63,376 nucleotides of DNA from an uncultured Acetatifactor sp. (GCA_910584435.1 CAJUAP010000024.1:1-63376); one strand, 5' to 3'. Positions 1-9,260 are shown, counted from the stretch's first letter. The notes: a model not told the origin generated them from the letters alone. Made by a program: numbers and translations.

Positions 1-2986
1 TCTCCAGCACCTGCCCGATGTTCATACGGGAAGGCACGCCCAGAGGATTCAGCACAATATCCAAAGGACGGCCGTTGGGCAGATACGGCATGTCTTCCAC
101 CGGCAATACACGCGAAACCACACCCTTATTTCCATGGCGGCCCGCCATCTTGTCGCCTACGGAAATCTTCCTCTTCTGCGCAATATAGATACGGACAGCC
201 TGGTTCACGCCGGGAGAAAGTTCGTCGCTGTTCTGTCTGGTAAACACTTTCGCATCCACCACAATACCATACTCTCCATGGGGCACCTTCAGGGAGGTAT
301 CACGGACCTCTCTTGCCTTCTCTCCGAAGATGGCACGCAGCAGCCGCTCTTCCGCGGTCAGCTCGGTCTCCCCCTTGGGTGTCACCTTACCTACCAGTAT
401 ATCACCGGCACGTACCTCTGCACCAATACGTATAATACCTCTGTCATCCAAATCTTTTAGCGCATCATCGCCCACCCCCGGAACGTCACGGGTAATTTCC
501 TCCGGCCCTAACTTGGTATCCCTTGCTTCCGCCTCATACTCTTCGATATGCACGGAGGTATACACATCGTCCTGCACCAGTCTCTCGCTCAACAGAACTG
601 CGTCCTCGTAATTATAGCCCTCCCAGGTCATAAATCCAATCAAAGGATTCTTACCCAGTGCAAGTTCGCCCATGGCAGTGGAAGGACCGTCCGCAATCAC
701 CGCTCCTGCCTCCACATGATCCCCTTTAAATACAATGGGCTTCTGATTATAGCAGTTAGACTGGTTGCTTCGTGAGAACTTGGTCAGATGAAATTCTGCC
801 TTCTCGCCGTCGTCATAGGTCATCCTGATGGTGCTTGCAGACACATAATCTATGGTTCCCGGCTTCTTCGCCACCACACAGACACCTGAGTCCACGGCTG
901 CCTTCACTTCCATACCCGTTCCCACCACAGGCGCTTCCGTTGTCAGAAGGGGCACAGCCTGGCGCTGCATGTTAGACCCCATCAGTGCACGATTGGCATC
1001 GTCATTCTGCAGGAACGGAATCAAGGCTGTCGCCACAGAGAATACCATTCGAGGGGATACATCCATATAGTCAAACATGGCACGGGGATATTCCGACGTC
1101 TCATCCTTATAACGGCCGGAAACGGTATTACGTACAAAATGTCCCTCCGCATCCAGAGCTTCACTTGCCTGTGCCACATGGAAATTATCTTCTTCATCCG
1201 CAGTCATATAGACCACTTCGTCCGTAACCACAGGATTCTTGGGATCTGACTTATCAATTTTCCTGTACGGTGCCTCCACAAATCCATACTCATTGATTCT
1301 GGCATAGCTTGCAAGGGAGTTAATCAGACCAATGTTAGGACCTTCCGGCGTCTCAATAGGACACATTCTTCCGTAATGGGAATAGTGCACGTCACGCACT
1401 TCAAATCCGGCACGGTCTCTCGACAAACCGCCCGGTCCCAATGCTGACAGACGTCTCTTATGCGTCAGCTCCCCCAGAGGATTGTTCTGATCCATGAACT
1501 GAGACAGCTGGGAGGAACCGAAGAATTCCTTCACTGCGGCGGTCACAGGCTTAATATTGATCAGGGACTGGGGTGATATTTCATCCGTGTCATGGGTGGT
1601 CATACGCTCCCGCACCACACGCTCCATTCTGGACAGACCGATACGATACTGGTTCTGAAGAAGCTCTCCCACCGCACGAATACGCCTGTTACCCAAATGG
1701 TCGATATCATCATCATTTCCAAGGCCGTATTCCAAATGCATATTATAGTTAATGGAAGCAATGATATCTTCCTTGGTAATATGCTTCGGCACCAGCTCAT
1801 GGACATTTTTCTTAATCGCTTCCGCCAGTTTCACCGGGTCATCCGAGAACTCTTCCAGAATCTTCGCCAGCAGAGGATAGTACACCTTCTCCTTAATGCC
1901 GAAATCCTTCGGGTTACAGTCCACATATGTTGTGAGATCCACCATCATATTGGACAATACTTTCACATTTTTCTCTTCTGTCTGAATATATACAAAGGGA
2001 ATGGCTGCGTTCTGAATGGTATCTGCCAGCTCCGCAGTCACCTTGTCGCCCTGGGACGCAAGCACTTCGCCTGTGGAAGGATCCACCACGTCAGCCGCCA
2101 GAATCTGATGTCTGATTCTGTTTCTGAGCGCCAGCTTCTTATTGAATTTATATCTTCCCACCTTAGCCAGATCATATCTGCGGGGGTCGAAGAACATAGC
2201 ATTAATCAAACTCTCCGCGCTCTCCACACTCAACGGCTCACCGGGACGGATTTTCTTATATAACTCTAACAGACCCTCCTGATAATTCTCAGCAGTGTCC
2301 TTTGTAAAACTTGCTTCTATCTTCGGCTCATCACCGAATAATTCTCTGATTTCTTCGTTGGAACCGATACCCAGCGCACGTATCAAAACCGTTACAGGCA
2401 CCTTACGGGTTCTGTCAACACGCACATAGAAGACATCATTTGAATCCGTCTCATACTCTAACCATGCGCCGCGGTTGGGGATGACAGTACAGGAGTACAA
2501 TCTCTTGCCGATCTTATCATGTCCGATTGCATAGTAAATGCCGGGAGAACGCACTAACTGGCTTACGATAACACGCTCCGCACCATTGATCACAAATGTT
2601 CCCGTCTCCGTCATCATAGGAAGATCGCCCATGAAAATCTTATGTTCACTTATCTCTTCCTTCTCTTTATTATAGAGGCGGACAGTTACCGTCAAAGGCG
2701 CTGCATAAGTGGCATCTCTCTCTTTGCATTCTTCAATAGAATATTTGACATCGTCCTTACTCAGTTCAAAATCTACAAATTCAAGGCTTAGAGAACCACT
2801 GTAGTCAGCAATAGGAGAGATATCATCAAAAACTTCCTTCAATCCCTCGTCAAGGAACCACTGATAGGAATCCTTTTGGACTTCAATCAGATTGGGCATC
2901 TCCAATACCTCTTTTTGTCGTGCGTAACTCATACGCATAACTTTTGTACCGGCAGTTGGACGTATTCTGTTTTTCTCCATTGACAT
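1..2986 (-). CDS. rpoB: RNA polymerase subunit beta (5' part, cut by window edge)
   Basis: Catalytic beta subunit of RNA polymerase. About 995 N-terminal residues are present and the C-terminus lies left of the window. The start is the ATG giving MSMEKNRIRPTAG, 5 nt after a GGGGTG ribosome-binding site. The rifampicin region is readable on the minus strand near 1430-1520 (GSSQLSQFMDQNNPLGELTH, then HKRRLSALGPG) and looks like the sensitive form. The left edge still reads LPYLPNGRPLDIVLNPLG, a signature of the beta C-terminal half. It follows rplL in the usual L10-L12-beta order, so rpoC is expected next. Confidence 0.98.
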   Translation of the reverse strand, partial: MSMEKNRIRPTAGTKVMRMSYARQKEVLEMPNLIEVQKDSYQWFLDEGLKEVFDDISPIADYSGSLSLEFVDFELSKDDVKYSIEECKERDATYAAPLTVTVRLYNKEKEEISEHKIFMGDLPMMTETGTFVINGAERVIVSQLVRSPGIYYAIGHDKIGKRLYSCTVIPNRGAWLEYETDSNDVFYVRVDRTRKVPVTVLIRALGIGSNEEIRELFGDEPKIEASFTKDTAENYQEGLLELYKKIRPGEPLSVESAESLINAMFFDPRRYDLAKVGRYKFNKKLALRNRIRHQILAADVVDPSTGEVLASQGDKVTAELADTIQNAAIPFVYIQTEEKNVKVLSNMMVDLTTYVDCNPKDFGIKEKVYYPLLAKILEEFSDDPVKLAEAIKKNVHELVPKHITKEDIIASINYNMHLEYGLGNDDDIDHLGNRRIRAVGELLQNQYRIGLSRMERVVRERMTTHDTDEISPQSLINIKPVTAAVKEFFGSSQLSQFMDQNNPLGELTHKRRLSALGPGGLSRDRAGFEVRDVHYSHYGRMCPIETPEGPNIGLINSLASYARINEYGFVEAPYRKIDKSDPKNPVVTDEVVYMTADEEDNFHVAQASEALDAEGHFVRNTVSGRYKDETSEYPRAMFDYMDVSPRMVFSVATALIPFLQNDDANRALMGSNMQRQAVPLLTTEAPVVGTGMEVKAAVDSGVCVVAKKPGTIDYVSASTIRMTYDDGEKAEFHLTKFSRSNQSNCYNQKPIVFKGDHVEAGAVIADGPSTAMGELALGKNPLIGFMTWEGYNYEDAVLLSERLVQDDVYTSVHIEEYEAEARDTKLGPEEITRDVPGVGDDALKDLDDRGIIRIGAEVRAGDILVGKVTPKGETELTAEERLLRAIFGEKAREVRDTSLKVPHGEYGIVVDAKVFTRQNSDELSPGVNQAVRIYIAQKRKISVGDKMAGRHGNKGVVSRVLPVEDMPYLPNGRPLDIVLNPLGVPSRMNIGQVLE

Positions 2987-3203
2987 TTCACCCCGTTCTT
3001 TCTTAATTATGCTGCCATCCAAACCGAAACGGCAGCATCTTTATACCTTCCCATACGGATGTGGGCAATCATCCGGTAATCCATGCCCCTTACCTGCCTC
3101 CCTGTCCGCTTCCGCAAAAATAGGTATAACTTTGCACAATAATGCACTATCCATATTAACACAAATTGGGAAAAGGGTCAAGCAGATTTTTTTCGTAATA
3201 CAA

Positions 3204-3230
3204 GAAAAAGGCTGTTTTAAGCAAACAGCC
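3204..3230 (-). terminator. Intrinsic terminator/attenuator between rplL and rpoB
   Basis: An 8-bp perfect stem (GGCTGTTT / AAACAGCC, 5-nt loop) is followed on the minus strand by TTTTTCTTG. It sits 45 nt after the rplL stop and 217 nt before rpoB. Partial termination here would explain higher L10/L12 than beta output, as is known for rplJL-rpoBC operons. That is inference. Confidence 0.75.
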
Positions 3231-3275
3231 CCTTCAATCGCCAGCCGCCGGTTTTCCGCCCTCTGGTTGTTTCTC

Positions 3276-3650
3276 TTACTTCAATGTAACCTTAGCGCCG
3301 ACTTCCTCAAGCTTCTTCTTGATTTCCTCAGCCTCATCCTTGGAAGCGCCCTCCTTGATTACCTTAGGAGCGCCCTCAACGGTATCCTTTGCTTCCTTCA
3401 GGCCGAGACCTGTCACTTCACGAACAACCTTGATTACCTTAACCTTCTCACCGCCGATATCGGTCAGCTCTACATCGAACTCAGTCTTCTCTTCAGCCTG
3501 GTCTGCTGCGGGGCCTGACTGTGCTACCACAACACCTGCTGCTGCGGATACGCCGAATTCCTCTTCACAAGCCTTTACAAGTTCATTTAATTCTAATACG
3601 GTCATCTCTTTGATTGCATCAATCAGTTCCTGCGCTGTTAATTTAGCCAT
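3276..3650 (-). CDS. rplL: 50S ribosomal protein L7/L12
   Basis: Stalk protein of the large ribosomal subunit, which recruits translation GTPases. It has 124 residues, the normal length. The N-terminal dimerisation segment (MAKLTAQELIDAIKEM) is followed by an Ala/Gly-rich hinge (about 40-55) and a C-terminal domain with KVIKVVREVTGLGLKEAKD. I start at MAKLT because GGAGG lies 8 nt upstream. An in-frame ATG seven codons earlier lacks a site. It follows rplJ after a 251-bp GC-rich spacer that shows imperfect dyads but no gene. Confidence 0.97.
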   Translation of the reverse strand: MAKLTAQELIDAIKEMTVLELNELVKACEEEFGVSAAAGVVVAQSGPAADQAEEKTEFDVELTDIGGEKVKVIKVVREVTGLGLKEAKDTVEGAPKVIKEGASKDEAEEIKKKLEEVGAKVTLK

Positions 3651-3901
3651 TTTCATATCCTCCATTTTCATTGTTATGCTTTACAAGCTGCTGAACTCTT
3701 ATGATTTTCTTATTTTACAGCAGCATGCTTATTACTGCATCTTACCATTTACAATATATACTGACGGCCGCTGCAATCTGCCATGCCGCCCGGCCGACAA
3801 ACGGCAGCCGCTGTATACCGGCGGCAGATTTTATTGTCCGCAAGTATAAATCTGCTCACAATTTCATGTTTTCTGCAGAGCCGTCCTTCACATAATCCGC
3901 A

Positions 3902-4423
3902 TTATTCTGCAGGAGCAGCTTCCGCTCCACATGCAGCCGCGCCGCCTTTTTCTGCCAGCTGATTCATCACACGGGCAAAATTGGTTACAGGGCTCTGCAG
4001 ACTTCCAAGCAGCCTGGAAATAAGCACTTCCCTGGAAGGAATACTTGCAATCGCTGCCATGCCCTTCGCATCATACATGGTACCTTCCACCACGCCGGCC
4101 TTAATTTCAAGCTTGTCAGCCGTCTTCGCGAACTCGGAAAGCACTCTTGCCGGTGCTGTGGCATCATCATTAGAGATAGCTACTGCACTGGGACCTTCCA
4201 GATAGGATGACAGGCTTTCAAACGGTGTACCCTTGAACGCAAAGTTCATATAGGTATTCTTATACACTTTGTAGATAATGCCCGCCTCACGCAGGTTCCT
4301 GCGAAGCTGTGTATCCTGCTCCACAGTCAATCCGCGGTAATCCACTAAGACAACTGACTGTGCATCTTTAATATTGGCAGAAATCTCATCTACAATAGGC
4401 TTTTTCATTTCAACCTTTGCCAT
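3902..4423 (-). CDS. rplJ: 50S ribosomal protein L10
   Basis: Base of the ribosomal stalk; binds 23S rRNA and carries the L7/L12 dimers. It has 173 residues. The start is set by AGGAGG 7 nt before the ATG of MAKVEMKKPIVDE. The conserved core VVLVDYRGLTVEQDTQLRR and the LGSLQSPVTNFARV segment are present. The tail is slightly longer and Ala/Gly/Cys-rich. It is preceded by an L10-type leader and followed by rplL. Confidence 0.97.
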   Translation of the reverse strand: MAKVEMKKPIVDEISANIKDAQSVVLVDYRGLTVEQDTQLRRNLREAGIIYKVYKNTYMNFAFKGTPFESLSSYLEGPSAVAISNDDATAPARVLSEFAKTADKLEIKAGVVEGTMYDAKGMAAIASIPSREVLISRLLGSLQSPVTNFARVMNQLAEKGGAAACGAEAAPAE

Positions 4424-4569
4424 TTTCTTACCTCCTGTTTTATTAAATTTCATTCCGACAGACCACTGCAAAGCGCAAAAACGGCGATTTCGCACACAGC
4501 TGTGGATTATTCATGCAAAATAAGCATGAATCCGCCTCGCGGCGGCAGCAAGTGAACATTAACTATAAA

Positions 4570-4672
4570 AACCCTCTGAGCAAAGACTCAGAGGGGAATC
4601 CGCAAAATATGCGCTTTCGCAATATTTCTCCTCGGTAGGATTTATGCCCTTGGCACCTACTGTCTTCGGCTT
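4570..4672 (-). promoter_or_regulatory. Ribosomal protein L10 leader RNA with attenuator hairpin
   Basis: On the minus strand the segment contains GACAGTAGGTGC, then CCTACCGAGGAG, the conserved pairing blocks of the L10(L12)4-binding leader found upstream of rplJ in Firmicutes. It ends in a 9-bp perfect hairpin (4572-4595, CCCTCTGAG / CTCAGAGGG) followed by TTTTTATAG, a good intrinsic terminator. Expected logic: free L10-L12 binds the leader and shuts off rplJL. The match is from memory of the family; the hairpins are read directly. Confidence 0.85.
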
Positions 4673-4719
4673 ATTACAACTTATCAAATTATACGAAACA
4701 TTTCCGCAAAAGTCAAGCA

Positions 4720-5409
4720 TTAAAATTTCGCAACGCTTACCTTTACGCCGGGCCCCATACTGCTTGCCAATGTAATACTCCTCAGATACTGGCCCTTTAA
4801 TACGCCGGGTCTTGCCTTCACAACCGCATCCATCAATGCATTGAAATTCTCCTGCAATGCCTCTTCCGTAAAGGAAACCTTTCCTATGGGCACATGGATG
4901 ATATTGGTCTTATCCAGCCTGTATTCAATCTTACCGGCCTTGATATCTTTGACTGCTTTGGTGACATCCATAGTGACGGTTCCTGCCTTCGGGTTGGGCA
5001 TCAATCCCTTCGGACCAAGTGTCTTACCCAGACGGCCTACAACACCCATCATATCCGGCGTTGCAACCACCACATCAAAATCCAGCCAGCCTTCGTTCTG
5101 AATCCTGGGAATCAGCTCTTCGCCCCCCACGTAATCAGCCCCTGCCGCCTCTGCTTCATTTATCTTATCACCCTTTGCAAATACCAGGACTCTGACGGTT
5201 TTGCCTGTACCATTGGGCAATACCACCGCACCACGGATCTGCTGTTCCGCATGCCGTCCGTCGCATCCGGTTCTGATATGCACTTCCACGGTCTCGTCAA
5301 ACTTTGCCGCCGCTGCTTTCTTCACCAAAGCAATGGCGTCATTCGGCTCATACAACACTGTACGGTCTACCAGCTTTGCCGCTTCGGTATATTTCTTACC
5401 ATGTTTCAT
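4720..5409 (-). CDS. rplA: 50S ribosomal protein L1
   Basis: L1 stalk protein that helps release E-site tRNA; in many bacteria it also represses its own operon. It has 229 residues starting MKHGKKYTEAAKLVDR, with GGAGG 7 nt upstream. The in-frame extension upstream is not supported. Family segments such as TPDMMGVVGRLGKTLGPKGL and the PNPKAGTVT motif are intact. It lies 46 nt downstream of rplK in the same operon. Confidence 0.97.
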   Translation of the reverse strand: MKHGKKYTEAAKLVDRTVLYEPNDAIALVKKAAAAKFDETVEVHIRTGCDGRHAEQQIRGAVVLPNGTGKTVRVLVFAKGDKINEAEAAGADYVGGEELIPRIQNEGWLDFDVVVATPDMMGVVGRLGKTLGPKGLMPNPKAGTVTMDVTKAVKDIKAGKIEYRLDKTNIIHVPIGKVSFTEEALQENFNALMDAVVKARPGVLKGQYLRSITLASSMGPGVKVSVAKF

Positions 5410-5455
5410 TCTTATACCTCCCTGCCCGTCCCATGGGGCATCCAATCATAACGCC

Positions 5456-5881
5456 TTATTCTTCCACCTTAATTCCCATACTGCGTGCCGTTCCTGCAAT
5501 CATGCTCATAGCTGCCTCAAGACTTGCCGCATTCAAATCCGGCATTTTCAGCTCTGCGATCTCCTGAATCTTTGCCTTGGAAATCGTAGCCACTTTCGTC
5601 TTATTGGGTACGGCAGAACCTGACTTCAGATTGCATGCCTTCTTCAACAGCACTGCCGCAGGGGGGGTCTTCGTAATGAAACTGAAGCTTCTGTCTGCAT
5701 ATACAGTGATCACAACCGGGATGATCATATCACCCTTGTCCGCTGTTCTTGCATTGAACTGCTTCGTGAACTCAACAATGTTCACGCCATGCTGTCCAAG
5801 TGCAGGTCCTACAGGCGGAGCCGGTGTCGCCTTGCCGGCCGGGATCTGCAATTTAATATAACCTGTTACTTTCTTTGCCAT
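5456..5881 (-). CDS. rplK: 50S ribosomal protein L11
   Basis: Part of the GTPase-associated centre of the 50S subunit, binding the 23S thiostrepton loop. It has 141 residues, standard length, starting MAKKVTGYIKLQIPAGKATP with GGAGG 7 nt upstream. The proline-rich N-terminal motif PAPPVGPALGQHGVNI is present. First gene of the rplK-rplA pair, separated from nusG by a 318-bp spacer. Confidence 0.97.
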   Translation of the reverse strand: MAKKVTGYIKLQIPAGKATPAPPVGPALGQHGVNIVEFTKQFNARTADKGDMIIPVVITVYADRSFSFITKTPPAAVLLKKACNLKSGSAVPNKTKVATISKAKIQEIAELKMPDLNAASLEAAMSMIAGTARSMGIKVEE

Positions 5882-6199
5882 TTTGGCACCTCCTATAATG
5901 TGGTATGCCGTTGCCGTCAAAACGCCGGTGAAATGTTCCGGGTACTTGAACGTTACGGCGACTTGGCGCAGGTTTCACTTCGTCTTCCGCCGCTGCTTGC
6001 GCTTTACACAGCCGCAGCATTCAAAATTTCCGTATCCGCCTGCTCCCACTATGACTGTCCGCAGCAGAACCGCGAACAGCTTTCTGTGCGCATAAGCATG
6101 CGCACATGTATCTCTAACCGCCCATCAGACGGGAAATACCTTGTTTTCCTGCATATACTTTCTTTTTAATGAATTGCCGCCATTGCCACAGGAATCACT
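5882..6199. other. 318-bp spacer between nusG and rplK
   Basis: No gene is supported on either strand. It contains a 9-bp perfect hairpin at 6085-6106 (TGTGCGCAT / ATGCGCACA, loop AAGC) without a T-tract, and a GC-rich stretch. It probably forms the rplK 5' leader, but I cannot place a convincing promoter. Confidence 0.5.
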
Positions 6200-6718
6200 T
6201 TAAAGCTTCCTTACCTCTGCAAAGCTAATCTCCACAGGGGTTTCTCTTCCAAACAATTCCACATTGATGGTAGCCGTTTGTTTGCTGTAGTCAAGTTTCT
6301 GTACAATACCCACCGTATCCTTCCAGATACCCGCCACTACCGCAATGCTGTCCCCTTCTACGAAGTCAATGGAAACATTTTCGGTCTTGATTCCCAGAGG
6401 CTTCATCTCAGCCTCCGTCAGGGGTACCGGCTTACTCCCCGGTCCTACAAATCCTGTCACACCTCGGGTATTGCGGACAACATACCAGGTATCGTCGTTC
6501 ATTTCCATATTGAGAAGCACATAGCCGGGAAACATTTTCTTCTGTACGGTCTTCCTGGCGCCGTTCTTCATTTCCACCACATCCTGCAGCGGAACCCTGA
6601 CTTCCAGAATCTGCTCTGCCAGGTGCTTGTTATTCTCAATCGTCTTCTCAATATTGGCTTTGACTTTATTTTCATATCCTGAATAGGTATGGACTACATA
6701 CCATTTTGCCTCTGCCAT
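6200..6718 (-). CDS. nusG: Transcription termination/antitermination protein NusG
   Basis: Transcription elongation factor that contacts the RNA polymerase clamp and bridges to Rho or the ribosome. It has 172 residues, with an N-terminal NGN domain (MAEAKWYVVHTYSGYENKV, then FPGYVLLNMEMND) and a C-terminal KOW motif (VEGDSIAVVAGIWKDTVGIV). A GAGGGTGATTGA site precedes the ATG. It lies 15 nt after secE, so the two are co-transcribed. Confidence 0.97.
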   Translation of the reverse strand: MAEAKWYVVHTYSGYENKVKANIEKTIENNKHLAEQILEVRVPLQDVVEMKNGARKTVQKKMFPGYVLLNMEMNDDTWYVVRNTRGVTGFVGPGSKPVPLTEAEMKPLGIKTENVSIDFVEGDSIAVVAGIWKDTVGIVQKLDYSKQTATINVELFGRETPVEISFAEVRKL

Positions 6719-6733
6719 TCAATCACCCTCACT

Positions 6734-6937
6734 CTAAATTGATGTAATGAAGTTCACGCCGTATTTCACAATATAATCAAGAATCGCAATGATAACTCCT
6801 ACAACAATCGAGATTGCCACTACTGCAATAGACTGCCTTATCGTAGACCGTCTGTCCGGCCATACAATCTTCTTGAATTCGGCCTTTACCCCTTTGAAGA
6901 AACCAAAGGATGCTTTCTTTTCTGCGGAATCTCCCAT
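6734..6937 (-). CDS. secE: Preprotein translocase subunit SecE
   Basis: Small essential subunit of the SecYEG channel. It has 67 residues in the single-helix Gram-positive form: a basic amphipathic N-terminal part with the FKKIVWPDRR motif and one C-terminal membrane helix (SIAVVAISIVVGVIIAILDYIV). I start at MGDSAEKK, 10 nt after AAAGG. Longer in-frame starts crowd the ribosome-binding site. Located between rpmG and nusG as in most Firmicutes. Confidence 0.93.
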   Translation of the reverse strand: MGDSAEKKASFGFFKGVKAEFKKIVWPDRRSTIRQSIAVVAISIVVGVIIAILDYIVKYGVNFITSI

Positions 6938-7031
6938 ATCGACCATGCCTTTCTGTAACAGCAGCACCGTTACTGAACAATAGTATCATTACTGCTCAAA
7001 ATGCACTCTGTTATCTGGTTTCTTATCTGGT

Positions 7032-7181
7032 TTATTTGGTCTCTTTATGCAGTGTGTGTGTTTTGCAGAACCTGCAGTACTTCTTGGTTTCCATTCTATC
7101 AGGATGTGCTTTCTTATCCTTGGTAGTATTGTAGTTACGCTGCTTGCATTCCGTACAAGCCAATGTGATTTTTGTACGCAT
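7032..7181 (-). CDS. rpmG: 50S ribosomal protein L33 (zinc-binding form)
   Basis: A 49-residue protein beginning MRTKITLACTECKQRN and ending CRFCKTHTLHKETK, with GGAGG 7 nt before the ATG. The two CxxC pairs (residues 9/12 and 36/39) mark the zinc-binding C+ form of L33. First gene of rpmG-secE-nusG, with a good promoter about 95 nt upstream. Confidence 0.95.
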   Translation of the reverse strand: MRTKITLACTECKQRNYNTTKDKKAHPDRMETKKYCRFCKTHTLHKETK

Positions 7182-7274
7182 TTTGCTACCTCCATATGTT
7201 CTCTCACGCCTCTTTTCAGACGCCCAAATATTTTAAGCACAAAAAAAAGACCTAACATCTAATCTCGTTTGTCT

Positions 7275-7303
7275 ACTATAACATATACAGCCGCATTCGT
7301 CAA
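7275..7303 (-). promoter_or_regulatory. Sigma-A promoter of rpmG-secE-nusG
   Basis: TTGACG (7298-7303) and TATAGT (7275-7280) on the minus strand, with an exact 17-bp spacer, about 95 bp before the rpmG start. Confidence 0.75.
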
Positions 7304-7332
7304 TAGTTTTTCATAAAATTTCCATCAAATAC

Positions 7333-7361
7333 TTGTTTCCTATATCTATTTGTGATATACT
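7333..7361 (+). promoter_or_regulatory. Probable sigma-A promoter of the FliD-like gene
   Basis: TTGTTT (7333-7338) and TATACT (7356-7361) with a 17-bp spacer, 153 bp upstream of the start codon. The region is AT-rich, so chance matches are possible. Confidence 0.45.
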
Positions 7362-7514
7362 AAATTATAAAAAGCAGTATGGGAAGGGTATCATATATTA
7401 AATTTGTATAAATCAATCATAAATTTTCCTGATTGTATTTATTTCCTGGCCGATACTATTTCTATTAATTCAAATAAATAAAATCAATGTTAAATCAAGA
7501 AAGGAGGCATGGCT

Positions 7515-8810
7515 ATGGGTCCGGTCATGAATGCGGTTTATAATAATTACCTCACCGCTTACACCCCAAAGCCACTGACAAAATACGATACCCACAAAAA
7601 AAGTGAGCTTCGCAGGGTGTATAATTCTATTGTAAAAATAAATAAGGAAGCTCCATGGTATCTCCCTACCACAAGCAGAGACACCCAGCAATATGCGGTG
7701 GATATCAAGGAAAACGCCAGGGAGCTGCATAACACCATCGCTCAACTGGGCGGATTGGAAAAGGACGGCCTGTTCGGCAAGAAGAGCGCTTATTCCACGG
7801 ACGAAGATATTGCCGTTGCATCCTACATTGGGACAAAACGTCCGGAAGGGGATATACCTGATTTCGAGCTGGAAGTAAAATCACTTGCATCCCCTCAGGA
7901 AAATCTTGGTTTATTTCTCCCTGAAAGCAAGACCACCCTTGCGCCGGATACCTATTCCTTTGACATAGGCATCAACGATATGAACTACGAATTCCAGTTT
8001 GCCGTAGGAGAAGGCGAAACCAACCAGGAAGTGCAGGAACGTCTGGTTCGGCTGATCAACAATTCCAATATCGGCATACAGGCTTCTCTTGCGGAATCGG
8101 ACGGAAGAACCTCTCTGCGCCTGACTTCCGAAAGCAGCGGGCTTCCGGAGGGGAAAAGCCAGATTTTCACTGTCACGGACAGCCACACCAGCAAAGCTGT
8201 GGGAACCGTAGCGTATTTCGGCCTGGACTATACAAGCCGGATTCCTTCCAATGCAAACTTTCTGATAAACGGGGAATCACATTCCTCTGCTGCCAACCAT
8301 TTTACTTTTGATAAAATGTTTGATATTCAGCTGAGGGGAATCAGCAAAGAAGACCGCCCTGTGCAAATCGGCCTGAAGACCGATGTAGAGTCTTTAACCG
8401 ACAATGTATTCCATCTGGTAGGCGGCTATAATGATTTTGTCAAGGCAGCCTCCTCCTATATGGAAACCCAGTCCAAAAGCAAACAGCTGGTACGGGAGAT
8501 GATGGGGATTGCTTCCGTATATGGTGTTTCCATGGGTTCCATTGGTCTGAACCTGGAACAGGACGGAACCCTTGCCATTGACCATGATGTGCTTCGCCAG
8601 ACAGCCAATCAGTCAAAAGACATTAACGAGACCTTCGGCTACCTGAAGAATTTTTCCAACATGCTTCTGCGCAAGAGCAGTCAGGTATCCCTGAATCCCA
8701 TGGATTATGTGGAGCGAGTGGTGGTTGCGTACAAGAATCCGGGGCATAATTTCATCAGCCCCTATATTACCAGCGCCTACAGCGGTATGATGTTTAACGG
8801 CTATGGTTAA
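7515..8810 (+). CDS. FliD-like (flagellar filament cap family) protein
   Basis: 431 residues. I choose ATG 7515 because GGAGG lies 7 nt upstream. The ATG at 7509 is only 1 nt from it. The middle reads like the FliD core: RLVRLINNSNIGIQASLAE followed by GRTSLRLTSESSG, then a second block ANFLINGE...NHFTFDKMFDIQLRG leading into a coiled-coil-like C-terminus (VGGYNDFVKAASSYMETQSK). The N-terminus lacks the usual FliD opening and there is no signal peptide. No flagellar gene is adjacent. It may be a divergent cap, a paralogue with another role, or a relic. Family assignment is from sequence patterns only. Confidence 0.65.
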   Translation: MGPVMNAVYNNYLTAYTPKPLTKYDTHKKSELRRVYNSIVKINKEAPWYLPTTSRDTQQYAVDIKENARELHNTIAQLGGLEKDGLFGKKSAYSTDEDIAVASYIGTKRPEGDIPDFELEVKSLASPQENLGLFLPESKTTLAPDTYSFDIGINDMNYEFQFAVGEGETNQEVQERLVRLINNSNIGIQASLAESDGRTSLRLTSESSGLPEGKSQIFTVTDSHTSKAVGTVAYFGLDYTSRIPSNANFLINGESHSSAANHFTFDKMFDIQLRGISKEDRPVQIGLKTDVESLTDNVFHLVGGYNDFVKAASSYMETQSKSKQLVREMMGIASVYGVSMGSIGLNLEQDGTLAIDHDVLRQTANQSKDINETFGYLKNFSNMLLRKSSQVSLNPMDYVERVVVAYKNPGHNFISPYITSAYSGMMFNGYG

Positions 8811-8830
8811 TTTTTCTCATAATATTTTTC

Positions 8831-8875
8831 AGATAAAGAAGGAGACTTCCCTGTGGAAAGTCTCCTTCTTTATCT
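8831..8875. terminator. Bidirectional terminator between convergent genes
   Basis: A 20-bp near-perfect stem (left arm 8831-8850, right arm 8855-8875, one bulged base, 4-nt loop CTGT) between the FliD-like gene and the convergent Xre gene. Confidence 0.7.
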
Positions 8876-8897
8876 GCACTCTTTGATTATGTATATG

Positions 8898-9260
8898 CTA
8901 TTCGCTCTCTTTCTTACTTTTCCTCCCCTTTGCCTTGTACTTGTCAATCTGAACAAAATCATCCATCAGTTCGAGAACCTTGTCACGACCTGCCTGGTTC
9001 AGTTTCACGTAAAACTGCATAACACGATTTTCAAGCAGCTGTGCTCCCAGGGAAGCATCCCTCTCCAGAGAAGAAAAATCTACAGGATTCAAACTCAGCT
9101 TGTCACACATTTTGATCACAGTGCCATATGCCATTCCTTCTATACCACGCTCTAACGCAGTCACCAATGTACTGTAAGGAATGTTCATCTCCAATGCAAA
9201 CTGACGAACACTACGGTACTGCCTTAATATTTCCTTTTTCAAAATTTCTGCTTTTGTCAT
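8898..9260 (-). CDS. Xre/Cro-type helix-turn-helix regulator
   Basis: 120 residues starting MTKAEILKKEIL, with GGAGG 9 nt upstream. The N-terminal half is a helix-turn-helix (RSVRQFALEMNIPYSTLVTA, then ERGIEGMAYGTVIKMCDKL) typical of lambda-repressor folds. The C-terminal half (LNQAGRDKVLELMDDFVQID, then a basic tail KYKAKGRKSKKES) is likely helical and may mediate dimerisation. Converges on the FliD-like gene. Targets are unknown. Confidence 0.85.
   Translation of the reverse strand: MTKAEILKKEILRQYRSVRQFALEMNIPYSTLVTALERGIEGMAYGTVIKMCDKLSLNPVDFSSLERDASLGAQLLENRVMQFYVKLNQAGRDKVLELMDDFVQIDKYKAKGRKSKKESE

Noticed and set aside
1592..2263. Plus-strand 223-codon frame inside rpoB
   Set aside because: Antisense shadow of a strongly conserved gene, with no ribosome-binding site or recognisable domain. 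The same holds for the other long antisense frames, e.g. at 17192-18256 and 25512-26342.
5886..5918. TTGACG...TTATAG promoter just before rplK
   Set aside because: The -10 would overlap the ribosome-binding site, leaving no leader to carry it.
6938..7031. tRNA gene between rpmG and secE
   Set aside because: Some bacteria have one here; I see no cloverleaf or T-loop sequence. No tRNA or rRNA gene was found anywhere in the window.
7032..7181. Frameshift near the end of rpmG
   Set aside because: Careful reading of the ACACAC run gives an intact THTLHKETK ending at normal length.
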